From NCBI RefSeq assembly GCF_947501425.1, contig NZ_CANMVN010000004.1:186001-250000 (forward strand): a stretch of 64,000 bases of DNA, given 5' to 3'. Of the stretch, positions 28,070 through 36,309 are shown in pieces. The first letter of the stretch is position 1; every line of letters begins with the position of its first letter. Position numbers and translations under genes: made by a program. A model generated the notes under the pieces. The model did no database searches. It had not been told where the DNA came from and worked only from the letters and a program-made list of their open reading frames with translations. This stretch comes from an uncultured Psychroserpens sp. GTDB taxonomy: Bacteria; Bacteroidota; Bacteroidia; Flavobacteriales; Flavobacteriaceae.

Positions 28070-28165
28070 ATCACTCGCGTTAGTGATTGGAATGAAAATC
28101 CTTTTTTTGAGAAAAAAGATTGAAATGAAAAGCACGACCTCAACTTCGCGAGACGCTTCGTTGAG
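28070..28165. repeat. Structured intergenic element of three hairpins
   Basis: Hairpin A: ATCACT / AGTGAT with a 6-base loop (28070-28087). Hairpin B: AATC-(C)-TTTTTT / AAAAAA-GATT with TGAG loop (28097-28121), flanked by the direct repeat AATGAAAA at 28091 and 28124. Hairpin C: CTCAAC / GTTGAG with an internal TTC/TTC loop and inner GCG/CGC stem (28139-28165), notably GC-rich for this genome. It begins downstream of obgE. It resembles dispersed repeat elements of flavobacterial genomes, but only one copy is in the window, so that is a guess. Confidence 0.5.
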
Positions 28166-28187
28166 TGAATGAGGTAACGCCCAAATA

Positions 28188-29186
28188 TTAATCGTTAAGT
28201 ATCTTCCAGAGTTTATCTTTTAATTCTGTAATCCCTTGTTGAGCTACAGATGAAATAAACATATAATCAATTGGTAAGGTTTTATCCAACTCACTTTTAA
28301 GTTCTGCTTTTAACTCCTCATCCAACATATCTGATTTAGAAATAGCAATCATACGTTCTTTATCCAGCATTTCCGGATTGTAGCGTTTGAGCTCGTCCAA
28401 TAAAATATCGTACTGCTTACGAATATCATCAGCATCGGCAGGAATTAAAAACAGTAACACTGAGTTACGTTCAATATGTCTAAGAAAATAATGTCCAAGC
28501 CCTTTACCTTCGGCAGCACCTTCGATAATTCCAGGAATATCGGCCATGACAAAAGTTTGATAATCGCGATATTCTACAATGCCTAAATTAGGTTTGAGTG
28601 TGGTAAATTCGTAATCGGCTATTTTAGGTTTAGCTGCTGTAATTACAGATAACAGTGTTGATTTTCCAGCGTTTGGAAAACCAACCAGACCAACATCAGC
28701 CAGAATTTTGAGCTCAATGGTAATATTTTTTTCTTCGAGCGGTTCTCCTGGTTGTGCATATCTTGGTGTTTGATTTCTGGAATTTTTAAAATGCCAGTTT
28801 CCCAATCCACCTCGACCACCTTTAGCTACGATTTGCTCTTCGTTGTGTTCGGTAATTTCGAAAAGCACCTCATCGGTCTCCGTATCTTTAACAACGGTTC
28901 CCAGAGGAACATCTAAATAGATATCTTCTCCATCGGCTCCAGTACTTCGGCTCTTACTTCCATGTCCGCCATGTCCTGCTCTGGCATGTCGTTTGAATTT
29001 TAAATGCAGTAAGGTCCATAGGTTAGAATTTCCGCGAATGATCACATGACCACCTCGTCCTCCATCGCCTCCATCTGGTCCACCTTTTTCGATAAATTTC
29101 TCACGATGTAAATGCGCAGAACCTTGTCCTCCTTTCCCGGAAGACACATGCACTTTTACATAATCTACAAAGTTTCCTTCGGTCAT
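28188..29186 (-). CDS. obgE: Obg-family GTPase ObgE/CgtA
   Basis: Essential GTPase involved in 50S subunit maturation and stress signalling. 332 residues: Gly-rich Obg domain (1-158, with [29 protein letters not shown]), then the G domain with G1 [10 protein letters not shown]2 TTLKPN, G3 DIPG, G4 SKSD and G5 SSV. There is no extra C-terminal OCT domain, as is usual in Bacteroidota. It follows the small PLDc_N gene by 64 bases on the minus strand and may share the hpt-adk transcript. Confidence 0.96.
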   Translation of the reverse strand: MTEGNFVDYVKVHVSSGKGGQGSAHLHREKFIEKGGPDGGDGGRGGHVIIRGNSNLWTLLHLKFKRHARAGHGGHGSKSRSTGADGEDIYLDVPLGTVVKDTETDEVLFEITEHNEEQIVAKGGRGGLGNWHFKNSRNQTPRYAQPGEPLEEKNITIELKILADVGLVGFPNAGKSTLLSVITAAKPKIADYEFTTLKPNLGIVEYRDYQTFVMADIPGIIEGAAEGKGLGHYFLRHIERNSVLLFLIPADADDIRKQYDILLDELKRYNPEMLDKERMIAISKSDMLDEELKAELKSELDKTLPIDYMFISSVAQQGITELKDKLWKILND

Positions 29187-29250
29187 ATTAGTATTACCGC
29201 AGTTGCGGACTTGTTTAAATTGGTTTGAAGCTTTAACGCGTTGTTAAAAC

Positions 29251-29451
29251 TTAGAACCGCTTGTTCTTAGGTTTAGATTTTGAAATGGTAAAATAAAGGA
29301 TGCTACCAATAATTGGCATGAACAAAATAATCAAAACCCATATGAGTTTATCATTGCCTTCAAATTCAGATTTCATGATATGAATTATTGCCGTTAATGG
29401 AAATAAAATTACCGATAAGGCAATAAACGCTAAAATTAAAGGTCCAATCAT
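29251..29451 (-). CDS. Small PLDc_N-type membrane protein
   Basis: 66 residues with two transmembrane helices: MIGPLILAFIALSVILFPLTAIIHI and KLIWVLIILFMPIIGSILYFTI, followed by a basic tail. The second helix with W(V/I)..ILFMP..G.ILY is the mark of the PLDc_N (phospholipase D nuclease N-terminal) family; such stand-alone proteins have no nuclease domain and unknown function. Five bases after the hpt-adk stop, so cotranscribed. Confidence 0.85.
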   Translation of the reverse strand: MIGPLILAFIALSVILFPLTAIIHIMKSEFEGNDKLIWVLIILFMPIIGSILYFTISKSKPKNKRF

Positions 29452-29456
29452 CGTGT

Positions 29457-30566
29457 CTAAAGTTTATCAATTACACTGTTTAATCGCTTGGTAATATCTT
29501 CAATACTTCCTACACCATCTACTCCAAAATATTTATCCTGAGCAGTGTAGTAATCTTTTAATATTGCTGTCTTTTTATAGTATTCCTTGATACGGTTTCT
29601 AATGATAGATTCATCAGAATCATCTTTTCGCCCACTGGTTTTACCACGCTCCAATAAACGCCCAACCAAGACTTCATCATCAACTTCAAGAGCAATCATG
29701 GCATTGATTTGAGAGTCTTTACTGTCCATTAATTTATCAAGGGCTTCAGCTTGTGCATTCGTTCTTGGGAATCCGTCAAAAATAAAACCTTTTGCATCTG
29801 CATTTTTCTCCACTTCAGCATTAAGCATGTCTATAGTTACCTGATCTGGTACTAAAGCACCTTTGTCTATGTAAGACTTAGCTAACATACCTAATGCAGT
29901 TTCATTTTTCATATTATATCGAAACACATCTCCTGTAGAGATATGAACGAGGTTATAGGTTTCTTTTAAAAATTCTGCTTGTGTTCCTTTACCTGCACCT
30001 GGAGGTCCAAATAGCACTAAGTTAGTCATGTGTTGTGTTGTTTTTAATTGATATATAGCTGGTAAATCTCGTCCTAAACCGTTGTAATCTAATCCATAGC
30101 CAACGATAAATTTATTAGGAATTTCAATACCAACGTAATGAAGTTTATAGTCTTTCTTGTACGCTTCTGGTTTGTAGAATAGTGTAGCAATTTTAAGTTC
30201 ATCTACACCTTCATTTTTGAAAATGCGATGCACTTCTTCTAAAGTGTTTCCTGAATCTATAATATCTTCAAGAATGATTACTTTTCTACCAGACAGATCC
30301 TGAGTTAAACCAATAAGACGATGAATATCTTCGGTAGATTTTAAACCTTCATAAGATGCTAGTTTTATAAACGTCACCTCACAGGGTTTTGGATATTTCT
30401 TTACAAAGTCGCTTACAAACATAAATGACCCATTCAAGATTCCAACAAATACTGGAACTTCATCTTGAAGGTCATTAGCAATTTCATCAACCATACGTTG
30501 AACTGTAGCATCAACTTCTTGTTCAGAAATAAATGGTTTAAAGTATAAATCGTGTAGTTTAATCAC
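29457..30566 (-). CDS. Fused hypoxanthine phosphoribosyltransferase - adenylate kinase
   Basis: Single 369-residue frame with two complete enzymes. Residues ~1-172 are HPRT (IKLHDLYFKPFISEQEVD, VFVGILNGSFMFVSD, PRPP loop VIILEDIIDSGNTL at 96-109, FIVGYGLDYNGLGRDLP). Residues 180-369 are adenylate kinase (MTNLVLFGPPGAGKGTQ, HISTGDVFR, FIFDGFPRT, short LID around GRLLERGKTSGR). The chain links purine salvage to nucleotide balance. GTG at 30566 is chosen: it matches the HPRT family N-terminus, and a TTG eight codons upstream lies inside the -7 box. The adk part keeps its own Met (codon ATG at 30029), so internal initiation is possible. First gene of a transcript with PLDc_N and perhaps obgE. Confidence 0.92.
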   Translation of the reverse strand: MIKLHDLYFKPFISEQEVDATVQRMVDEIANDLQDEVPVFVGILNGSFMFVSDFVKKYPKPCEVTFIKLASYEGLKSTEDIHRLIGLTQDLSGRKVIILEDIIDSGNTLEEVHRIFKNEGVDELKIATLFYKPEAYKKDYKLHYVGIEIPNKFIVGYGLDYNGLGRDLPAIYQLKTTQHMTNLVLFGPPGAGKGTQAEFLKETYNLVHISTGDVFRYNMKNETALGMLAKSYIDKGALVPDQVTIDMLNAEVEKNADAKGFIFDGFPRTNAQAEALDKLMDSKDSQINAMIALEVDDEVLVGRLLERGKTSGRKDDSDESIIRNRIKEYYKKTAILKDYYTAQDKYFGVDGVGSIEDITKRLNSVIDKL

Positions 30567-30587
30567 TTGATTTTGATTTAGAAAATG

Positions 30588-30595
30588 CAAAGATA
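30588..30595 (-). promoter_or_regulatory. Bacteroidota -7 box TATCTTTG for hpt-adk
   Basis: Exact TAnnTTTG match followed by C on the minus strand, 21 bases before the GTG start. It excludes the upstream TTG as a start codon for this transcript. Confidence 0.55.
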
Positions 30596-30672
30596 ATCAA
30601 TAGATTGTCGATTACCGATTTTTGGATTCCATTTTTGTGCTTTAAGTCCTCTTAGCTTTCTATTTTATAATG

Positions 30673-30680
30673 TATTTTTG
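30673..30680 (+). promoter_or_regulatory. Bacteroidota -7 box TATTTTTG for purK-purE
   Basis: Exact TAnnTTTG match, about 65 bases before the purK ATG. The leader contains a small stem TTTCCA / TGGAAA around 30714-30731. Divergent from the hpt-adk promoter, so purine synthesis and salvage share this ~180-base control region. Confidence 0.5.
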
Positions 30681-30745
30681 TGTCACGAAAGCAAATATTA
30701 ATCTCTAAAAACGTTTTCCAGTAAAATGGAAACAATACAAAGTTG

Positions 30746-31900
30746 ATGAATTATTTTTCTTCTGATTTCAAACTTGGAATTCTAGGTGGCGGACAACTAG
30801 GTAAAATGATGCTTTACTCCACCAGAATGTATGACATCACTACTCATGTTATGGACGCTAGTAGCGAAGCACCATGTAAAATTGCCTGTAATCAATTTAC
30901 GATTGGTGACCTCATGGATTATGATGCCGTTTACAACTTCGGAAAGCAAGTAGACCTATTAACCTTTGAGATAGAGAATGTCAATGTAGATGCCTTAGAA
31001 ACTCTTGAAAAAGAAGGTGTTCGTGTGTTTCCATCGTCAAAGACCTTACGTACCATTCAAAATAAAGCGACGCAAAAATTGTTTTACAGGGATCATGACA
31101 TTCCAACTTCAGATTTTTCAAGATTTGCTTACCTTTCAGAAATTGAAGATGCATTAGAAAATGAAGCACTTGATTTTCCATTTGTATGGAAAGCAGCTCA
31201 ATTTGGCTATGACGGAAAAGGCGTTAAGATCGTGAGAGAATTATCAGATCTTCACGGTCTACCAGTAGGCGAATGTATTGTTGAAGAACTCATTCCGTTC
31301 AAGAATGAGTTAGCTGTTATTGTAGCCAGAACCGTGCATGGTGAAATCAAAACCTATCCTGTTGTGGAGATGGAATTTCACCCTGAGGCCAATCAAGTCG
31401 AATATGTGATCTGTCCGGCACGAATAGACGATGTAGTAGCTAAAAAAGCACAAGATGTTGCCTTAAAGGTATCTAAAGCTTTTAAACACGTAGGTTTATT
31501 AGCTGTTGAAATGTTTCAAACTGAAGATGATGAGATCTTAGTCAATGAAGTGGCTCCAAGACCTCACAATTCTGGACATCAAACTATTGAAGCGAGTTAC
31601 ACCTCTCAATTTGAACAACATATACGCGCCATTTTAAATCTTCCGTTAGGAAAAACCGAAAGTAAAGTTGGTGGTATTATGGTAAATTTAGTTGGAGCCG
31701 AAGGTCATACAGGAGATGTGATTTACAAAAACATTCAGGACATTATGAAACTTGAAGGGGTTACACCTCACATCTACGGAAAAAAGCAAACTCGCCCTTT
31801 CCGAAAAATGGGACATGTGACTATTGTCAATGAACATATTAACGAAGCCAGACGAATTGCCGAAGAGGTAAAGAAAACGATAAAAGTTATAAGTAAATAA
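30746..31900 (+). CDS. purK: N5-carboxyaminoimidazole ribonucleotide synthase PurK
   Basis: ATP-grasp enzyme that carboxylates AIR to N5-CAIR in de novo purine synthesis. 384 residues. N-terminal LGILGGGQLGKMM, ATP-grasp region FPFVWKAAQFGYDGKGVKIV, ELAVIVARTVHGEI, VNEVAPRPHNSGHQTIEA (Mg/ATP binding) are diagnostic. ATG at 30746 is used; an adjacent in-frame TTG one codon earlier adds nothing. The purE gene starts 2 bases after its stop. Confidence 0.96.
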   Translation: MNYFSSDFKLGILGGGQLGKMMLYSTRMYDITTHVMDASSEAPCKIACNQFTIGDLMDYDAVYNFGKQVDLLTFEIENVNVDALETLEKEGVRVFPSSKTLRTIQNKATQKLFYRDHDIPTSDFSRFAYLSEIEDALENEALDFPFVWKAAQFGYDGKGVKIVRELSDLHGLPVGECIVEELIPFKNELAVIVARTVHGEIKTYPVVEMEFHPEANQVEYVICPARIDDVVAKKAQDVALKVSKAFKHVGLLAVEMFQTEDDEILVNEVAPRPHNSGHQTIEASYTSQFEQHIRAILNLPLGKTESKVGGIMVNLVGAEGHTGDVIYKNIQDIMKLEGVTPHIYGKKQTRPFRKMGHVTIVNEHINEARRIAEEVKKTIKVISK

Positions 31901-31902
31901 TT

Positions 31903-32382
31903 ATGAGTAAAGTAGCTGTAGTTATGGGAAGCAAAAGCGATCTTCCTGTCATGCAAGATGCCATAGACATCTTAAAAGAATTTCACATTGAAGTTGAAGT
32001 AGATATTGTATCTGCTCACAGAACTCCTGAAAAGTTATTTGATTTTAGTAAGCATGCGCACACTCGTGGTATCAATGTGATCATCGCAGGAGCTGGAGGT
32101 GCTGCACATTTACCAGGAATGGTTGCATCACTTTCTCCACTACCTGTTATTGGTGTTCCGGTAAAAAGTAGTAATTCTATTGACGGATGGGATTCGGTAT
32201 TATCAATACTTCAAATGCCTGGAGGCGTTCCAGTAGCAACGGTAGCTTTAAATGGGGCCAAAAATGCTGGTATCTTGGCTGCGCAAATTATTGGTGCATC
32301 TCACAAAGACGTGCTTGATACCATTATATCGTATAAAGAAGGCTTAAAAGCTAAAGTGATAGCATCGTCTAAAGATCTTTAA
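31903..32382 (+). CDS. purE: N5-CAIR mutase PurE (class I)
   Basis: Converts N5-CAIR to CAIR, the step after PurK. 159 residues. VAVVMGSKSDLPVMQDA with the conserved SxSD, VDIVSAHRTPEKL with catalytic His, AGAGGAAHLPGMVAS, LPVIGVPV and LQMPGGVPVATVALN are class I PurE marks. Operon with purK; transcription ends at the terminator 15 bases downstream. Confidence 0.97.
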   Translation: MSKVAVVMGSKSDLPVMQDAIDILKEFHIEVEVDIVSAHRTPEKLFDFSKHAHTRGINVIIAGAGGAAHLPGMVASLSPLPVIGVPVKSSNSIDGWDSVLSILQMPGGVPVATVALNGAKNAGILAAQIIGASHKDVLDTIISYKEGLKAKVIASSKDL

Positions 32383-32397
32383 ACTTAACAAATAAAA

Positions 32398-32424
32398 AAA
32401 CCTCGCTGTTACACGAGGTTTTAG
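32398..32424 (+). terminator. Terminator after purE
   Basis: Stem AAACCTCG / CGAGGTTT with an 8-base loop, preceded by an A-tract; the T-run is short (TTTTAG), so efficiency may be moderate. Confidence 0.65.
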
Positions 32425-32568
32425 AGCTATTAATCAATTCTTACTAAACCTTAAAAAATAAGTTTTAATAATAGTGCAAAAGTAATAATTAATTTAACAT
32501 AGTCTTCTTAACAATTAGTTAATGAATGAGAAATTATAAACTTTAAAAAAATTCACACTGAGTAACTT

Positions 32569-33402
32569 ATGAAAATCATCACCTACTTACTTCTAATACC
32601 CTCAATATTAAGCTCTTTCTCAGTAGATTATTTAAAAATTTACACTAAAGAAGTCGCCCAATTGAAAACAGAATCTCAAAAAGATGCCTATTGGAAAACA
32701 TTGTATGATTTAGATCAAGTGACTTATATGCAAGATACAGATGACCCTGTCTCTGGAGACTCTATTTCACAAACCAATATGATGAGAACAGCTTTAATGT
32801 TTGAAATCCATGGTAATGACATTTATAAACCAAATAATACTGTACCTATTCTCAATTTCTCACATAGTTACATTGGTGATTCTAATCTGGCATTTTGGCC
32901 AATCATTCAAAAATGCAAGTCGGTTGGAGGTATCATTGAATCGTTTGGAGGTCAGTTTCCAGCCTACCAACTCGAAGGTATGTCGCTGACTTTTTATGAC
33001 TACTCATTGTTTAATAAAGCATCTGAGTATCCTAGATTACTAGAAAAATTAAATCAGAGAACATATCCCAGAGTAAGTACAGCGCTTGCTAAAATTTATG
33101 AAGAACAACAAGTACTAAATGCTTTAAAAGACATAAAAGTAATGGGTAAATGGAGGCGTCAGCACTTATCAGGTACAGATGATCAAGGTACTTTTGAATT
33201 TGTAAGGATGTCTGATGATAATTTATACTTAAGACGTAAACATAGACTTCAAAAATTAATACTCATAGATTCTGATGCGTATTCAAAGTCTTTTAGAATA
33301 GAGAACGAACCTTTTGGATGGTTTTATAAACTAGAAAACGGACAATTACGTTTGGTCGATGATCAAAACAACATATTAATTACATACAATACCTATAATT
33401 AA
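32569..33402 (+). CDS. Secreted protein of unknown function
   Basis: 277 residues with a weak signal peptide (MKIITYLLLIPSILSSFS). The region ~20-120 has helices and strands with NFSHSYIGDSNLAFWPIIQKCKSVGGIIESFGGQFPAYQLEGMSLTFYDY; the C-terminal ~75 residues (GKWRRQHLSGTDDQGTFEFVRMSDDNLYLRRKHRLQKL) form a short beta-domain. I recognise no family. It ends one base before the Dcp-type peptidase start, so the two are cotranscribed. It could be a peptidase accessory, but nothing in the sequence shows it. Confidence 0.6.
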   Translation: MKIITYLLLIPSILSSFSVDYLKIYTKEVAQLKTESQKDAYWKTLYDLDQVTYMQDTDDPVSGDSISQTNMMRTALMFEIHGNDIYKPNNTVPILNFSHSYIGDSNLAFWPIIQKCKSVGGIIESFGGQFPAYQLEGMSLTFYDYSLFNKASEYPRLLEKLNQRTYPRVSTALAKIYEEQQVLNALKDIKVMGKWRRQHLSGTDDQGTFEFVRMSDDNLYLRRKHRLQKLILIDSDAYSKSFRIENEPFGWFYKLENGQLRLVDDQNNILITYNTYN

Positions 33403-33403
33403 G

Positions 33404-35440
33404 ATGAGTATACTCAACTCTAAATTCGATACACCATATCATACTGCACCTTTTTCAAAAATTAAAAATGAGGATTACCTTCCTGCATTTTTAAAAGCTA
33501 TTGAAAAAGCCAGAGCAGAAATTGATGCCATAACTGCCAATCAGGAAGCAGCAACTTTTGAAAACACTGTTGAAGCTTTGGATTTTTCAGGAGAAGAACT
33601 AGACCGACTCTCAAGTATCTTTTTTAATTTAAATAGTGCAGAAACTAACGAACACATTCAAAAGATTGCTCAGGAAGTCTCTCCTCTACTCTCTGAATTT
33701 AGTAATGACATCACACTAAATGAAGCATTGTTTGAACGAATTAAAACGGTATATAACGACAGAAATTTACTTGACCTAACGACAGAACAAGCCACGTTGC
33801 TCAATAAGAAATACAAAAGCTTTTCCAGAAATGGTGCTAATCTTTCCGAAGATAAAAAATTACGCCTTCGTGAGATCGACAAATCATTGAGTCAATTAAA
33901 GCTCAAATTTGGCGAAAATGTTTTAGCCGAAACCAACAATTTTGAAATGCATATCACTGAAGAAGCTGATCTTTCTGGATTACCAGAAGGTGCTAAAGAA
34001 GCTGCACAACAATTAGCTGAATCAAAGAACAAAGACGGATGGTTAATCACTTTAGATTATCCAAGTTATATACCGTTTATGACTTATGCAGACAATCGTG
34101 AACTACGTAAACAATTAGCCATTGCTGCTGGTGCCAAAGCGTTCAAAGGGGACGAATTGGATAATCAGGAACATGTTATTCAGATTGCTAAACTACGTCA
34201 TGAGCGTGCTCAACTTTTAGGTTACAAAACACATGCACATTTTGTTTTGGAAGAACGTATGGCAAAAACACCTGAAAAGGTTCAGGATTTTTTAAATGAA
34301 CTTTTAGAAAAAGCCAAACCAGCTGCAGAGCGAGAATTTAATACCCTTAAGAAATTTGCTAAAGAATTGGATGGTATTGATACGCTCCAAAAATGGGATG
34401 GCGCGTATTATTCGGAAAAATTAAAACAAAAGCTTTTTGATCTGGATGATGAACAATTGAAACCTTATTTCAAATTAGAAAATGTTATAGATGGTGTCTT
34501 CACTATTGCTGAACGCTTATACGATTTGAAATTTGAGGAAATTGATAACATCGACAAATATCATGAAGATGTTTTGACTTATAAGGTTACAGATACTGAC
34601 GGAAATTTGGTATCTATTTTTTATGCTGACTTTTTCCCAAGGGAAGGAAAACGAAATGGTGCCTGGATGACGGTTTATAAACCTCAGTATGTTAAAAATG
34701 GTATTAATGACAGACCACATATTTCAATAGTTTGTAATTTTACTAAGCCAACAAAAAGTAAACCCTCATTACTCACTTTCAATGAAGTGACAACCTTATT
34801 TCATGAGTTTGGCCATGCCTTACATGGTATGTTGGCCAACACCACCTATCCTAGTTTATCTGGAACAAGTGTATTCTGGGATTTTGTAGAATTACCAAGT
34901 CAGGTGCTAGAGAATTGGTGTTACGAAAAAGAAGCATTAGAGTTATTTGCAACCCATTATGAAACTGGAGACGTCATTCCAATGGAATTAATAGACAAAA
35001 TCAAAGCCTCTGCAACCTTTCATGAAGGGATGCAAACCTTGAGGCAAATTAGCTTTGGGTTACTTGATATGTCTTGGCATGGTAGCGAATCGTTAGACAC
35101 TATCACTTCTGTCAAAGCTCATGAGTTAAAAGCATTTGAAAACACTAAACTCTATCCTGATGTTGCTGAGAATTGTATGAGCACCTCTTTCTCTCATATC
35201 TTTCAGGGAGGTTACAGCTCTGGATATTACAGTTATAAATGGGCAGAAGTTTTAGATGCTGATGCCTTTGAGTACTTCTTAGAAGAAGGTGTATTTGACA
35301 AAACGGTTGCCAAAAAATTTAAAGATCACGTCTTATCTCAAGGCGGTACTGATGACCCGATGACGTTGTATAAACGTTTTAGAGGTAAAGCACCCAAACC
35401 AGAGGCTTTACTTAGACGTGCAGGATTGATTGAGAAATAA
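33404..35440 (+). CDS. M3 family zinc metallopeptidase (Dcp / oligopeptidase A type)
   Basis: 678 residues, normal for the M3 family, which cleaves short peptides in the cytoplasm or periplasm. Zinc motif HEFGHALHGM at 467-476 (ligands H467, H471) with the downstream Glu in FWDFVELPSQVLENWCYEKE, plus the M3 C-terminal ...FSHIFQGGYSSGYYSYKWAEVLDADAFEYF. The N-terminal helical prolyl-endopeptidase-like domain starts YHTAPFSKIKNEDYLPAF. No signal peptide, so cytoplasmic by prediction. ATG one base after the preceding stop. Confidence 0.95.
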   Translation: MSILNSKFDTPYHTAPFSKIKNEDYLPAFLKAIEKARAEIDAITANQEAATFENTVEALDFSGEELDRLSSIFFNLNSAETNEHIQKIAQEVSPLLSEFSNDITLNEALFERIKTVYNDRNLLDLTTEQATLLNKKYKSFSRNGANLSEDKKLRLREIDKSLSQLKLKFGENVLAETNNFEMHITEEADLSGLPEGAKEAAQQLAESKNKDGWLITLDYPSYIPFMTYADNRELRKQLAIAAGAKAFKGDELDNQEHVIQIAKLRHERAQLLGYKTHAHFVLEERMAKTPEKVQDFLNELLEKAKPAAEREFNTLKKFAKELDGIDTLQKWDGAYYSEKLKQKLFDLDDEQLKPYFKLENVIDGVFTIAERLYDLKFEEIDNIDKYHEDVLTYKVTDTDGNLVSIFYADFFPREGKRNGAWMTVYKPQYVKNGINDRPHISIVCNFTKPTKSKPSLLTFNEVTTLFHEFGHALHGMLANTTYPSLSGTSVFWDFVELPSQVLENWCYEKEALELFATHYETGDVIPMELIDKIKASATFHEGMQTLRQISFGLLDMSWHGSESLDTITSVKAHELKAFENTKLYPDVAENCMSTSFSHIFQGGYSSGYYSYKWAEVLDADAFEYFLEEGVFDKTVAKKFKDHVLSQGGTDDPMTLYKRFRGKAPKPEALLRRAGLIEK

Positions 35441-35468
35441 TACGGACTTAAAAGCGTTAGCTTAAAGT

Positions 35469-36248
35469 ATGAGAATACTTAAGCTTTTTGGTCATATTTT
35501 AATTGTTTTAATTCTAACTACTTTAACTCAAGTTGGTGGAGTCATCTGGTTGGTTTCTGTTTTAATTTCGAATAGACTAAAAAAGAAAAAACGATTTGTT
35601 TTTCCCATCTTATACCTGACGTTTAATCTGCTAATCATTCCACCTGTGGCGTCATACTTTGGAAGAGAACGTCTTCCCGTATTTTCATATGTATTAAAAC
35701 CAAGACACTGGATGTACTCCATTTTGTGTAGAAATTATGTATCATCTGAGTTAAAAGTGTACCTCAAAAGGTCGTCTGAAAAATTATCAGCTTCTGGAAT
35801 TAGTATCACGTACCTAGATGCCAATTTCCCATTCATTGATGGATTTCCATTGTTTCCACATTTAAGTCATAATGACGGAAAAAAAATTGATATCTCATTT
35901 CAGTATTTAGATAAAACAGGTAAAGCTACAGATAAGAAGCCATCAGTTTCTGGATATGGTGCTTATGTAAAAGAAGACAGCGACTACTCATCTAAATGTG
36001 AAGTATTAGATTATTGGCAATATGATATGACAAAGTATCTAACCTTCGGAACTATTAATGATTTAAGACTAGATAAAAAAAATACAAAAGTTCTAATTCA
36101 AGAACTCTTATCACAATCTAACGCTCAAAAATTATTTATAGAGCCATATCTTAAAAGAGAGCTAGGCCTAAGTAACTATTCAAAAATACGATTTCATGGG
36201 TGTCAGGCTGTTCGTCATGATGATCATATCCATTTTCAAATAAAATAA
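35469..36248 (+). CDS. Membrane-anchored LAS-type metallopeptidase candidate
   Basis: 259 residues. Two hydrophobic helices at ~8-34 and ~43-63 anchor the protein; the remainder is extracytoplasmic by prediction. Residues 131-145 contain HLSHNDGKKIDISF and 241-257 contain RFHGCQAVRHDDHIHFQ. This gives the LAS (D-Ala-D-Ala peptidase/lysostaphin/hedgehog) zinc pattern H134-x6-D141 and H253-x-H255, seen in MepA and M15 peptidases that cut peptidoglycan cross-links. Without the motifs the protein would pass as hypothetical. Assignment rests on motif spacing only, not on overall similarity. It lies 28 bases after the M3 peptidase; its stop codon overlaps the palindrome that precedes the GbsR-type gene. 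Confidence 0.68.
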   Translation: MRILKLFGHILIVLILTTLTQVGGVIWLVSVLISNRLKKKKRFVFPILYLTFNLLIIPPVASYFGRERLPVFSYVLKPRHWMYSILCRNYVSSELKVYLKRSSEKLSASGISITYLDANFPFIDGFPLFPHLSHNDGKKIDISFQYLDKTGKATDKKPSVSGYGAYVKEDSDYSSKCEVLDYWQYDMTKYLTFGTINDLRLDKKNTKVLIQELLSQSNAQKLFIEPYLKRELGLSNYSKIRFHGCQAVRHDDHIHFQIK

Positions 36249-36272
36249 ACTTTCAATAATTATTGAAAGTTT
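36247..36272. promoter_or_regulatory. Perfect 26-bp palindrome, operator O1 of the GbsR-type regulator
   Basis: Arms AAACTTTCAATA and TATTGAAAGTTT around AT. It ends 11 bases before the -7 box at 36284 and so covers the -33 region: a position for repression. A near copy lies at 36829. Confidence 0.8.
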
Positions 36273-36283
36273 AAAATATTTTA

Positions 36284-36291
36284 TATATTTG
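36284..36291 (+). promoter_or_regulatory. Bacteroidota -7 box TATATTTG for the GbsR-type regulator operon
   Basis: Exact TAnnTTTG match, 18 bases before the GTG start; palindrome O1 occupies the -33 position. Confidence 0.6.
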
Positions 36292-36309
36292 TAATGTAAA
36301 ACAAATAAT

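Noticed and set aside
30567-30590. TTG start for hpt-adk eight codons upstream of the GTG
   Set aside because: It lies within the exact -7 promoter box and adds residues absent from the HPRT family N-terminus.
30700-30732. Palindrome AAAACGTTTT and stem TTTCCA/TGGAAA as a possible PurR operator before purK
   Set aside because: Too short and AT-rich to separate from chance; PurR of the E. coli type is not expected in this phylum.
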